64,000 nucleotides of DNA. It comes from Lithodes maja. Its lineage: Eukaryota; Arthropoda; Malacostraca; Decapoda; Lithodidae. A program made the position numbers and the translations under genes. The notes beneath the pieces were generated by a model that saw only the letters and a program-made list of their open reading frames with translations, was not told where the DNA came from and did not search any database. Positions within the stretch are counted from its first letter, which is position 1, and each line of letters starts with the position of its first letter. The stretch lies in NCBI GenBank assembly GCA_037953745.1, contig JBAKBP010012997.1:1-64000 (forward strand), in the 5' to 3' direction. Shown here in pieces: positions 1 to 10,783 of this stretch.

Positions 1-519
1 ATGGCAACACACCCACAGACACCAAGAAATATCAAAACAACACCCAGCACACGGTATCACACACAATTATTGTCCTCTCTCCCTCCCTGCCCACCCCGAA
101 CCAACTTCCAGAAGCACATCCATACTCGTATCTCTCACCGATCCATCCACTCACTCGCAGACAACACGCAGCTGCATGCACGACCTCCCGAAATCCATCC
201 TTCCAAATCCTCCCTTCCTCGCGAGGACAGAGTCCACCTGGCCAGGCTGAGATGCGGACACCATCCAGCTCTCCTGAGCTATCAGAAGAGACTGGATGAC
301 TCCGTTGTCGACGCCTGCCCGGGATGTAACACAGCACCCCATACCATTAAACACATCATAGAAGACTGCATTTCACACAACCACTTACGCCAACAACACA
401 ATCTACACTCAATGAGAGCTCTGTGGGAAAGCCCGATCATGGCCATGGCCTTTCTCAGGGACTCGGGGCTGTTCGGCCAGGCAGCTTAGGGAACAACAAC
501 AACAACAACAACAACAACT
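1..519 (+). mobile_element. I/R1-like LINE, 3' end with (AAC)n tail
   Basis: An open frame enters from the left edge and stops at 487-489. Its last ~90 codons carry the pattern typical of the C-terminus of I/R1-type LINE ORF2 proteins: a positively charged stretch, LPREDRVHLARLRCGHHP, then a Cys-Cys-His-Cys knuckle (CPGCN ... HIIEDC). This region follows the RNase H domain in those families and is thought to bind RNA. The stop is followed at once by (AAC)n at about 491-518, the simple-repeat tail. The ~60 bp before the tail recur at 43590-43645, next to another (AAC)n tail. Only the C-terminal part is visible, so RT integrity cannot be judged. Clade is inferred from the knuckle context. Confidence 0.75.
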
Positions 520-580
520 TTTGTTGTCACTGTTTACTGGATAGGTCATTGAAGATTGTTGTGAATTTTTATGGCATCCT

Positions 581-599
581 CCCCCCCCCCCCCCCCCCC
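581..599. repeat. Poly-C homopolymer
   Basis: Nineteen consecutive C residues. Such runs are prone to sequencing and assembly length error. Confidence 0.95.
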
Positions 600-603
600 A
601 TCC

Positions 604-2215
604 CCTCTCCTTTGTTAGCTAGCAGCAGCTCCCACTGAGGACACTACGTTAGGCTAGTGTAGGTTACAATAATTTGGCCTCATCTAATTTATCGTCCGAA
701 GTGGGATCTGCCACCTCCATACCCCAGCTGCCTGAAAATCATAAAATGCCCTCCAAACTTCAAAATATGCAGTGAATAGTATGATGACTAATGTATCTAG
801 TGACCAAAATCGTTGATATTGGTGATTCAAAAAGTTTTATGCAGAATTCCCCAAAATTAACAAAAGTATTCATCTACAGATAATGCAAGGCATAGCAGAG
901 TCGATAATGTCGCTGGTTGCAGACCAACTGTTCCTGGGTTCAAGTCTTCGCCAAGCAGCTGTGGTTTTTCATAGGTGATCGCAGGGTTCCTGAGTTCAAC
1001 AATATCTATGTATATTAGGTGCTGTCATCTACTGTGGTAAAGAATAATAAAGAAAACAAGATCTAGAAAGCTTCATTCAATAATCTCTGGGCCTTATAAG
1101 TTCTTCATGTTGTCATCTAAGTACTGAACCTCACTTGATAGCACTGTTTATCTATCATATTTTCCAAAAGTTCTTGTATGTATGTACTGTATATACACAG
1201 GCACATACACCATAGCTGGGGGTGGCCGACTCGAGACAGAGCCTAACTTCATAATTATTTCTTTATACTGTACAGTATTTGATAAAATACCAGTACTGTA
1301 CAGTACTCTATTTGCTACATTAACATCCAGAACTTTACGTAGTATAGCGGCCCAGAAACATTCCCAAGTCTATTTATCATGGAATGTTAGGTCAGTAAAA
1401 GCTAGGCATAATGGTAATAAATAATAAATAAATAATAAATAAATGTAGCATTGCTAGTTCTTTGAAACTCACACTAGATAACTCATGGATCATGATTTAG
1501 AAGGCATTCCCGACACAAGTACTGTACTGTACTGTACCTAAATTTCAACTCGTAAGACGCAGGTAGAGGGGTAATTGTTGAGCAATAGTTAGCGTTTTAA
1601 AAAGCCGAAAAATATGTGGTATACTTATACTGTACTGTACTGTATTGATCCTTTTTTAAGGTCCAAGCTAGCTTATGTTAAGCCTGGCCTAAATGTTCAA
1701 ATGATTGGTAGTATTTAAGGGACTGATTCACTAAATCACTTCTATTTATTTTTTATATTATTATTTTTGTTTTACCCTACTGTAGGCCAAGGTCTGCTAG
1801 TAAAGTGAAGCACTACAGTTTCATAGTCTAAAATACAGTACAGTAGTCATGTAAGGTACAGGGTAAGACATTGGTGCTAATTTTAATACTTGTGTGCTGT
1901 GATACAATCACAATAATTGCTATTTTCACACTGCATTTTAATGTTAAGTAAATTTGTCATAAATATAGATGTAAAAATTGGTTTATGATGTATTATTTAA
2001 CATTTCATTTTACTGTACATTTATTGTAGATATATTGTATATTTTTCATGGTGGATTGGTCACACATAGAAACTGGTACTGGTATTATTGATTATCACAG
2101 ACTAATTTTACTGTATAGACTAAAAAAAGAAACACAGTTAGGATAAAAATACCTTAGGATTCCATATAACTAAAAGTGTAGTCACTTATGTTGTCCAATA
2201 AAGAATTAATAACTC
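604..2215. other. Non-coding stretch with possible SINE remnant and pentanucleotide runs
   Basis: No credible gene. At about 895-950 there is a tRNA-like stretch with a B-box-like GGGTTCAAGTC, possibly a decayed SINE head (weak). Runs of the ACTGT word occur at about 1520-1540 and 1628-1648, a short pentanucleotide microsatellite. The rest is AT-rich. Confidence 0.5.
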
Positions 2216-2801
2216 TTAACCCGGGAACTACGGGAAGACTCTTAAGAGTTCCCCCGGCAGACTGTGGGAAGACTCTTAAGAGTCAGGGGGAAAAAAAATC
2301 AATTTAAAACACCTAATTTTTTATTTTTTTTTTTTTTGCCCCTGGGCCATGCCAAATATCACTCCTCCACCTCCCCTCCTTCCCCAGTTTCCTATTTTCC
2401 CTGTTATTCCCTTTTCCTGTGGTCTATTTTCGTGATAACATTAGCGAGTTGGTAGCAGGGCGTTGTCATCACTGTTAGCAAGCGAGTGCAAGAGAGAGAG
2501 AGAGTATCGATCGACAGTCTCTCTCCAGAGGTGGAGGAAAGTGGTGGGCTGGGAGGTTGCCTCAGCCATACATTGTGTAACTCCCGGCCTGTATCGCCGA
2601 TTTTGACCATCCAAACGCTGTTTCCACTTGTTTTATTGTTGTAACAGGTTAATACCTTTATAATCAACCTATAATAGGCGCATATGGATAAGTATTAATG
2701 CTATTTATGGTAAAATAAATATTTTAGTGATGGGAACAGCTCAAATACGTTAGCACAGGAGTGTGGTGTCTCATACCCCCCATGTGCACTTCAGAGGTTA
2801 A
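2216..2801 (+). mobile_element. TTAA-flanked non-autonomous DNA element, copy 1 (piggyBac-like MITE)
   Basis: The element (2220-2797) lies between TTAA duplications at 2216-2219 and 2798-2801. The left end starts CCCGGGAACT and carries two tandem ~31-33 bp subterminal repeats, each ending in the palindrome ACTCTTAAGAGT. The right end reads as CCTCTGAAGTGC on the opposite strand, an imperfect ~12-bp terminal inverted repeat. It is homologous over its length to 39536-40165 (reverse) and 40459-41095 (forward). Internal landmarks are a poly-T tract, a GA-rich microsatellite and a conserved AT-rich right half. No transposase frame is present. TTAA targets are known for piggyBac-type transposases; the superfamily is therefore inferred. 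Confidence 0.82.
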
Positions 2802-3695
2802 CTGAACCAATGCAGTTGTGTATTTATGAGAAATAGTTCATTGAGCTTCTTGCTATCATTAAAATTATCATAATATTGAATATCCTTGGCAGAAATCCTT
2901 CCATACTACTTTATCCAGTCATGTTATTTTTTTCTTACAGAATATCTTTCATTTCAAAGACTTTACACTTCCCCCATTATTTATTCCATCTATATACTCT
3001 GTTTACACCAGATGCCATTCTGAAATAATGTAACTTATGTCCACATCTGTTAAGATATCTCCATTATTTGCTGTCTATATAGTCTCACCTTACCTTATCA
3101 TCTGTATTTAAGGTCATTATCCTTACCTATGGTAATACTGTATATGGTAGTTTAATTGGTGAGACTGGAAAGTGAATAGCGATCTGAAAAAATTAATGAA
3201 TGTATTCATTTTTATTGTGATGCAATTCTCCCATCTGCTATGCAAACTTAAAGCAGAATTTCTTCAGGCTTTGGTAAGCAGACCAAAGGTTCAATACACA
3301 TGGCACTTGGCAGAGTTCCATTGGATGATAATAGCCAACTGTAAGTGTAGGGCCTGCTGGGGTGAATACAGTACATTGAGTGGCATTACATGGCTGCTCT
3401 TCCTGGCAAGCAAAATAACTATTAAATGACTAGCCATTAGTTGCTGATCTATCAATCCACGATAAACCCATCATACTTTGCTGAGGTTAAGGAGGCTGTG
3501 GCTTGGTTGAAGGTTGGGAAAGCATCTGATAGCTGAGGGCAAGACAATAGTCCACAGGTTGTATGCAGCGGCCGGCCTGACTTCTGCATGGCAGGCTGGT
3601 AGGGGGATAGGGGATCACCAAGACTGCAACAACTACCATGGTGTTGTATTGTTTACTATTGTCATTGCTCATATATTATTGATACAAATTTGATA
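2802..3695. other. Non-coding stretch
   Basis: AT-rich sequence without a convincing gene. Around 3480-3540 a short piece resembles the N-terminal RT region of a LINE (EVKEAVAWLKVGKASD) but is too short and broken to call. Confidence 0.45.
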
Positions 3696-3699
3696 AGTA

Positions 3700-4358
3700 T
3701 GTTTAGAATAGTGTGTGAAAATGGAATCTGAAGGAAAATGAGGGGAAGAGTAAGGTTATGGTCCTTGAAAGGGGTGCTGTCACAGAGTGTGAGGTGAGGT
3801 TGAACGGTCAGGTTAAGGAGAATGTCAGCTCATTTAAGTATTTGTGCTGTGCAGTGTGTCGAGTAAAGACGGGCGTATGGAGGAAGAAGTGCGGAAGAGG
3901 GTTGTAGGAACGCTGAAAGCAGTAACAAGAAATAGGGTTTGTCAGCATGGAAGTAAGAAGTCCTTGTATGATAGTTTGGTTATCCCGACATTGACGTATG
4001 AGTGATTGAAGCATGGATGTTGTTGGAGAGACAGAAACCATGAGCGAGAGGGGTGGAAATTAGTTACATGGAGGGATAGACAGACAAATGAGAAATTACA
4101 AGAGTGGTGTGGTGTGAATGTAGATCTGGAAAGTGTGAAAAGGAACACATTGGGATGGTTTGGCAACGTGTAACGTATGGGAAGCGAGAGAGTGAAGTGT
4201 GACAGAGAGGGTGAGGTAGACCGAGAGAGAGGTGTAAGTATGGAGTTAAGAAGTATATGCGTGAAAACGGTGTTGGATGGGAGGAGGGGCATAGACTGAC
4301 TAGGGACAGTGGTGCATGGGGGCGATTCATTTGTGGCCACACCTTCGGGGATCATGGC
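3700..4358 (+). pseudogene. Family A (RTE-like) LINE, decayed 3' fragment
   Basis: Translated in shifting frames this matches the C-terminal RT region of the better copy at 4373-6445: TECEVRLNGQ, SSFKYL, then the tail GAWGRF. It holds many stops and small indels. The 3' end carries the family's hairpin-like terminus (GGCCAC ... CTTCGGGGATCA) and runs into (ATCT)n at 4359-4375, meeting the minus-strand copy tail to tail. 5'-truncated and non-functional. Confidence 0.75.
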
Positions 4359-4375
4359 ATCTATCTATCTATCTA
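4359..4375 (-). repeat. (GATA)n tail shared by two tail-to-tail LINEs
   Basis: ATCT repeats on the plus strand, read as (AGAT)n on the minus strand. This is the simple-repeat tail of family A; the minus-strand copy begins immediately to the right with the reverse complement of GGCGTCAGGCAAT. Confidence 0.8.
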
Positions 4376-6445
4376 TTGCCTGACGCCGTGATCCCCGAAG
4401 GGGTGGCCACGAACGAACCGCCCCCATGCACCTCTGTCCCCAGTCAGTCGACGCCCCTCCCCCCAACCAGCACCGCCTTCATTCATGTAGTTCCTCACTC
4501 CATCCTTCCACCTCATATTCGGTCTACCTCTCCCCCTCTGTCCCTCCACCTCGCTCTCGTACACCCTCTTAGTCATTCTCTCGCTTTCCATACGTTCCAT
4601 ATGGCCGAACCATCTCAAGTTGTTCCTTTTCACACTTTCCAGCACATCTACCTCCACACCACACCTCCTTCTTACTTCCTCATTAGTCTGTCTATCCCTC
4701 CATGTAATTCCGCACGCACTCCTTAAGTAATTCATTTCCACTGCTCTCACTCTTGGTCTGAGTCTCTCAACCAACGTCCATGCTTCGCTTCCGTAAGTCA
4801 GTGTCGGGATTAACACACTGTCATGCAAGGACTTCTTCACTTCCATACTGACCACCCTATTTCTTGTTACTGCTTTTAGCGTTCCTACAACCCTCTTCCC
4901 CTGTTGTACCCTCTCCCGCACCTCTTCATCCATAGTCCCATCTTTACTCAACACACTGCCCAGATACTTAAAAGAGTTGACGATCTCCATAGCCTGACCG
5001 TTCAGCTTCACCTCACACTCTGTGACTTCACCCCTTTCGAAGACCATAACCTTGCTCTTCCCCGTATTTACCTTCAAATTCCGTTTTTCGCACACTGTTC
5101 CAAACTCATTTACCAGACCCTGCAACTCCCATTCATTATCACTCATAAGAACTGTATCATCCGCAAACAGCAGTATAGGTAGCTTCCACTCAATTCCCTC
5201 CCTTTTCAGCAATACACCAACATCCACTGCTCTTGATAGTATTTCTTTCATAACTCCATCCATATATACAGTAAACAACCACGGGGACATCACACACCCC
5301 TGTTTCAAACCAACATTCAGGTCAAAGAACTCGCTCTGCTCACTCTCCACACGTACTGCCGCCTTTGCACCCTCATACATGCTCTTCACTGCTTTCAGCA
5401 ACTTGCCCTCTACTCCGTATATTCTAAGTAATTTCCACAAACCTTCTCTATCCACTCTGTCATAGGCCTTCTCCAAGTCCATAAAGGCAACATACACCTT
5501 TTGTTTCTTCTCCAGATACTTCTCCACAACACAATTCAGGGTAAAAATCTAATCTACACATCCTCTTCCCTTCCTAAAGCCTCCCTGCTCGTCGCCTATC
5601 CATTTCTCCGTTCTCACTCTCACTCTCTCAATCACTACCCTACTGTATACCTTCCCTACTACGCTTAGAAGACATATTCCTCGGTGGTTACCACACACTC
5701 CTCTTTCCCCTTTGCCCTTATATAGGGGGACTATTATGCCAGTCTTCCAGTCATCGGGTGCACTCCCCTTCTCCCATGCTAGTTTGCACATTTTCCATAC
5801 CCATTCTATCACTATCTCACCACCATACCTCAACATTTCCCCACATACTCCATCTGTTCCTGGTGCTTTCCCCAACTTCACTCTTTTCATGGCTTCCCAC
5901 ACTTCTGACCTCCTGATCCCCACCTCCTCCTCCACTACTTCTCTTCTTCTCCCTCCCATACCATATCCAGCTATGTTTGCTGGCTCTTCATTCCTTTCAT
6001 TTAGCAACTCACTGAAGTACTCCCTCCATCTTTCGACTCTCTCTTGCTTCTCGGCTAGCATTCTCCCATTCTTATCTTTCACACCCTTACTGTTTCCCTT
6101 GCTACCTTCCCTAACTTTCTTGACTTCTTTCCAGAACAGTTTCTTACTCTCCCTCCATTTTACACTCAGATTCCTTCCAAATTCCTCATCTACTCTTCTC
6201 TTACTTTCCTTCACTACTCTCTTCACCACCCTCTTACTCTCCACGTACCTCGCTCGTTTCTGTCTCTCGGAATCTTCATTCCCTCTACTACCCAACCACT
6301 CTCTATATGCTTTCTTCTTTTCTTCCACAGCTATTCTTACCTCTTCTGTCCACCATGCTGTACCTTTCACTCCCCTCCCTCTTCTCCTCACTCCACACAC
6401 CTCCTCACATGCTGCACAGATCTCATCCTTAAACACCTTGCTCAT
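4373..6445 (-). pseudogene. Family A (RTE-like) LINE reverse transcriptase, one nonsense codon
   Basis: The best copy of family A. On the minus strand one frame runs from 6445 to 4373, broken only by TAG at 5551-5549. The N-terminal part has KLGKAPGTDGV, NHRGICLLSVVGKVYSR and GGFRKGRGCVD. After the stop come VYVAFMDLEKAYDRVDREGL, GLKQGCVMSPWLF, the catalytic FADDTVLM and a long C-terminal region (LTYGSEAW ... RWFGHMERM). The paralogue near 44530 has Gln at the position of the stop. No endonuclease domain is visible upstream, so the copy is 5'-truncated. It ends in the CCCCTTCGGGG hairpin and a (GATA)n tail. Clade is inferred from motif style; CR1-group affinity is not excluded. Confidence 0.85.
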
Positions 6446-6539
6446 CTATTTGGCAATAAATAGATAGAATTTGAAACTACTTGCTAAAAGGTATGAGACC
6501 TGTCTGTTTTACACCCAAGATGTCAACCATTGACAGACT

Positions 6540-7917
6540 TCTGGCTGAGGTATGGTGGTGAGATAGTGACCGAATGGGTATGGAAAATGTGTAAACTAGA
6601 AGGGGAGAGCACCGGATGACTGAAAGACAGGCATAATAGTCCCCCTGTATAAGGGGAAAGAGGAGTTTGTGGTAACCACCGGGGAATATGCCTTCTAAGC
6701 GTAGTAGGGAAGGTTTACAGTACAGTAGGGTAGTGATTGAGAGAGTGAGAGTGAGAACGGAGAAATGGATAGGTGACGAGCAGGGCGGGTTGAAGGACAT
6801 AAGTTGTATGCTGCCTTTATGGACTTAGAGAAGGCCTATGACAGAGTTGATAGAGAAGGTCTGTGGAAAATATTGAGAATATACAGAGTAGATGGCAAGT
6901 TGCTGAAAGCAGTGAAGAGCATGTATAAGGGTGCATAGGCATCAATCAGTACGTGTGGAGAAAGAGCAGAGTGAGTTCTTTGATCTGAATGTTGGGTTAA
7001 AGCAAGGGTGTGTGATGTCCCCATGGCTGTTCAATATATATATATATATATGTATGGATGAAGTCATGAAAGAAATACAAGGAAGAGCAGTGGATGTTGG
7101 TGTACCTCTGATAAGGGAAGGAAACAAGTGGAAGTTGCCTGTCGGCTACTGCTGTTTGCTGATGATACAGTTCTGATGAGCGATAGTGAATGGGAGTTGC
7201 AGGGGCTGGTAAATATATTTGGAATTGTGTGAAAAATGGAATCTGAAGGTAAATGCGGGAAAGAGCAAGGCAGCCATAGAGCGTGAGGTATGGTTGAATG
7301 GTCAGGTTATGGAGAATGTCGGCTCATTTAAATATTTGGGCAGTGTGTTGAGTAAAGATGGAGTATGGATGAAGAAGTGCGGGAGAGAGTGCAATAGGGG
7401 AAGAGGGTTGTAGGAACGCTAAAAGTAGTAACAAGAAATAGAGTGGTCAGCATGGAACTAATGAAGTCCTTGCATGACAGTGTGGTAGTCCCGACATTGA
7501 CTTACGGGAGCGAAGCATGGACGTTGGTGAAGAGACTCAAACCAAGAGTAAGAGGGGTGGAAATAAGTTACTTGAGAAGTGCGTGCGTAGTTACATGGAG
7601 GGATTGACAGACTAATGAGGAAGTACGAGAGAGATGTGTGGATGATGTGGTGAAAAGTGTGAAAAGGAACACCTTGACTCCTCGAGATGGTTCGGTCATG
7701 TGGAATGCATGGGAAGTGAGAGAATGAGTAAAAGAGTGTACGAGAGTGAGGTGGAAGGACAGAGAGGGAGAGGTAGACCAAGTGGAAGGATGGAGTTAGG
7801 AAGTATATGAGTGAAGGCGGTGCTGGATGGGTGGAGGGGAGTCGACTGACTGGGGACAGAGTTACATGGGGCCTTTTATTTGTGGCCACCCCTTTGGGAA
7901 TCACGGCGTCCGGTAAA
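6540..7917 (+). pseudogene. Family A LINE, frameshifted copy on the opposite strand
   Basis: Several frames together give the same RT landmarks: VVIERVRVRTEKWIGDEQGG (6735-6790), EFFDLNVGLKQGCVMSPWLF (6975-7035), DDTVLMSDSEWEL and LTYGSEAWTL. A (TA)n stretch at 7034-7051 expands the protein just after the MSPWLF motif. The 3' end at 7885-7915 keeps the GGCCACCCCTTTGGG terminus and then runs into (TA)n. Multiple frameshifts and stops make it a pseudogene. It lies head to head with 4373-6445. Confidence 0.8.
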
Positions 7918-7940
7918 ATATATATATATATATATATATC
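7918..7940. repeat. (TA)n microsatellite
   Basis: Alternating TA immediately 3' of the family A copy; it probably replaced or grew from the original tail. Confidence 0.85.
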
Positions 7941-9664
7941 AGGAGTGTTAGGACCAAGGAACCTATGATCTACAGGGGAAGGAATTAGAACATTTAAACA
8001 TGCTAAAAGCTTGGCATTCAGATAAAGCTATTGCCCAAATAGCAGAAACTGTATGCTGTAGAGGAACTCCACAGAGTCTCAGTGGTCACTGATTAAAATA
8101 GGATGTGTGATAGGAGGAAGTATGATACAGATACAAGTGAGGTTTGAGAAACCACCTGACAATATACATTTTAAAGCAACACAAATACAAAGGCAAACCA
8201 GTAAATGTATTATACTGAAAAACGAGGGACAGGAAGTGACTGAAAGTTTTCAATAAGAGAAGGATTCCATACTAATTTTGTGCACCATGAATTTCAGCAT
8301 GTATCCTACTCCTCAGTCCTCTCGACTATTATGGAAGTAAAACACTGTATATTCTGGCATAATCATGATAATTCGAGTGAGAGCTACGGAAATAAATATA
8401 CTGTACATACTGTGTAGTGCATACCTTAAAATCTAATGAGTCAGAAAATAGCGATATTTAGTAGGTGCGTGAAGCTAGGATATAAGTCTGGTCGTCGAAA
8501 ACAAAAGTTTTCTTAAATGGTATGTCCAAATGACTATAGCCGTAAAATGAGTTTTTCCTTTCAGATAAAGGGTGAGGGGAAGTGTATTGGAAGCAAAGAG
8601 ATGATATATGGAAGGCCATGAAAAGGATGGTATGACAAGGTGGCTCAGTGTGTGTCGTAGTGTAAAAAAGGATTAGATAAAACAATAATCATTAACAGCT
8701 GAGGAATGATTGGAGGATGATTGTAAGAGATGCTGCTTGAGTGTTTTATGTCTGCATTAACTTGACTAACTTGATGGTCTGTGCTCTAGATGATGTCATG
8801 AAAAGGCCTTGTTATAGATATTTAGAACATGTGAGACAATTTGTGGGGCTGATGAATGAGTGGTGACTGTATCGGGTGTTGCCTGTTTGTTTTTCTTATG
8901 TCAGCTTAATTATGTTTTATAATATTTGCCATGCCTTATGACCAATAAGCTGCTGATCTCCCCCTATGCCATATAATGGACTCTGAAATTTGCTACGAAT
9001 TGGCTGACAAAGATTGCATGGGATGATGTTGCAATTGAAGATTATTACTAAACCTGGAAATTAAAAATGGCCAGTATGAGAATAAATAAGTTACTGAGGA
9101 ATGGTGTCATTGACAGAGACTGGTAGCAGAATGTTGACTGTTGAAATGTATGAAAGGAAAACTGACAGCACAGTGAAAATGGTGTCAATGGAGTGCGGCA
9201 GAGAGAGAGTTTGTTGTATGTTTGACAGTCTTAATTGAAAAAATATGCCTATTGGATGCAACCTTAGCTCCTTTAATACACTATATTGATTTCCATGATT
9301 TTCTGGTAAACCCATTATAGCTTTTTTCAACTAAGTAATTGTCTTATGTAGTACAACGTTTCAATGAATATATATTTACTTTTTAACTCTAAGTGATTTA
9401 TCTATGCTTAAAATTTAATATGGGAAATCGTTTCTTGATGTTTAGAAGCAAATTGCTAATATGTGCAGATTTTCACAAGGGAATTGGGTTAAAGAACAGG
9501 TTTAAATTCAAATCCTCTCTTAGCATGTTAATTCTCTCATTTAAATAGTGCGCCCTCTCATTTTAAAGAACGTAAACAAGACATGGGGAATTTGGCGCCA
9601 ATTTCAAATAAGCTAACAGATATGAACAGTATATAATTATAAAGTCATCATCATGTTGATATGT
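7941..9664. other. Non-coding stretch, nothing recognised
   Basis: No frame with recognisable protein content, no RNA gene and no repeat matching elsewhere in the window. Confidence 0.5.
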
Positions 9665-9881
9665 TTAACCCCTTCTATACTAGTGACGTCTTATTAATTT
9701 TATTCTGGCTACTATTAGACGATTGTATTCAGTTTATAAAGGACCTCCATCAATTAACATGCTTCGAAATATTTCACTTCACCTTTTTTACAACCACAGA
9801 TCCTTCCTAAACTCTACATAATAATCTAGATATATATAGCAAGATTAAAATACAAGACGTCGCCAGTATAGAAGGGGTTAA
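9665..9881. mobile_element. 209-bp TTAA MITE with near-perfect terminal inverted repeats
   Basis: TTAA at 9665-9668 and 9878-9881 flank 9669-9877. The left end starts CCCCTTCTATACTAGTGACG; the right end on the opposite strand starts CCCCTTCTATACTGGCGACG. About 22 of the first 24 positions match. Termini starting CCC next to TTAA fit the piggyBac superfamily. It is too short to encode anything. Confidence 0.85.
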
Positions 9882-9980
9882 TGACCTAGTTAGCTGTAAG
9901 TACATATTTTGACACAGGTAGCCACAGTGTGGACGTCATATCTACCATATAATAGTGGGACATCTTTCTATATTCAATCT

Positions 9981-9982
9981 AT

Positions 9983-10009
<27 letters not shown>
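9981..10009. repeat. (ATT)n microsatellite
   Basis: About nine ATT units. Confidence 0.9.
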
Positions 10010-10014
<5 letters not shown>

Positions 10015-10114
10015 TATTATCAGTATCTCACTTGGAGGGAAGTACGTAAATATGAGATATGAAGTAGATGAGGTATATTAGTAAAATCTATTGATATGGT
10101 ATTACAAGACTAGG

Positions 10115-10199
10115 TGAGGTAGGTTACAGGGTGAGAAGGGGTCCAGCTAACGGACTCTCCGGCCCTTTGACCCAAGAAAGAAAAAAAAGAGGTAGGTTA
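10115..10199 (+). mobile_element. 63-bp retro-inserted fragment with 11-bp target duplication
   Basis: GAGGTAGGTTA occurs at 10115-10125 and again at 10189-10199. The 63 bp between them end in GAAAG followed by eight A residues. A perfect 11-bp duplication plus an A-rich 3' tail is the signature of target-primed reverse transcription of a strongly 5'-truncated LINE or SINE. The source element was not found in this window. Confidence 0.75.
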
Positions 10200-10783
10200 A
10201 TTATTAGTTGATAATACTGTTCTACATGAGAATATCCACAAATAGTGAATATATATGATACAAAAATATATTGTATACCCTTGTGCCAACTAAACATAAA
10301 GAATCTATTTTATGAGATTATATGGGATTAGTTATTGTTGGTATATTAGTAAAGTTAGTACATTAGAACATTAATATTCAATGTTCTGAAAATTACAAAA
10401 TGTTTCATGCAAAGTTATTGGTTATATCATGCAGGATTAGTAAATTAGTAACAAAGGTTATATGATTGACTTAAATTTATAGATCCTGATACCCAGTACC
10501 GTACTCAAAATCATCCAATCTCTTTCCTTTCGCATTACAATTTCTTTGCATACCGATCTGCATTATAATATCCTTACACTCCCATTCACATTACAAAACC
10601 TGTATCATTCAGACTGTAATGTTAGGTTACTCCTCATTCATTGGCTTCAGTCATATTCTCACTCACTTACTCCATTTAGATAATCTTTCTCATCCTGTAA
10701 TTTACATTTCTGCCAGTGCCTCATCTCATACCAGTATTGGACTGTTAGTCAGACATGCAATCAGTCATACCGGTACTGTACTC
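10200..10783. other. Non-coding stretch, nothing recognised
   Basis: It follows the Gypsy integrase stop on the minus strand. I looked for a matching 3' LTR (sharing the end near 16786) and did not see one, so the element's 3' end is lost or diverged. Confidence 0.4.

Noticed and set aside
3415..3690. LINE RT remnant
   Set aside because: Only about 15 residues look RT-like; stops and lack of other motifs make the call unsafe.
6446..6475. Additional family A tail (GGCAATAAATAGATAG) before the minus-strand copy
   Set aside because: The similarity is short, without the preceding hairpin, and could be chance in AT-rich sequence.
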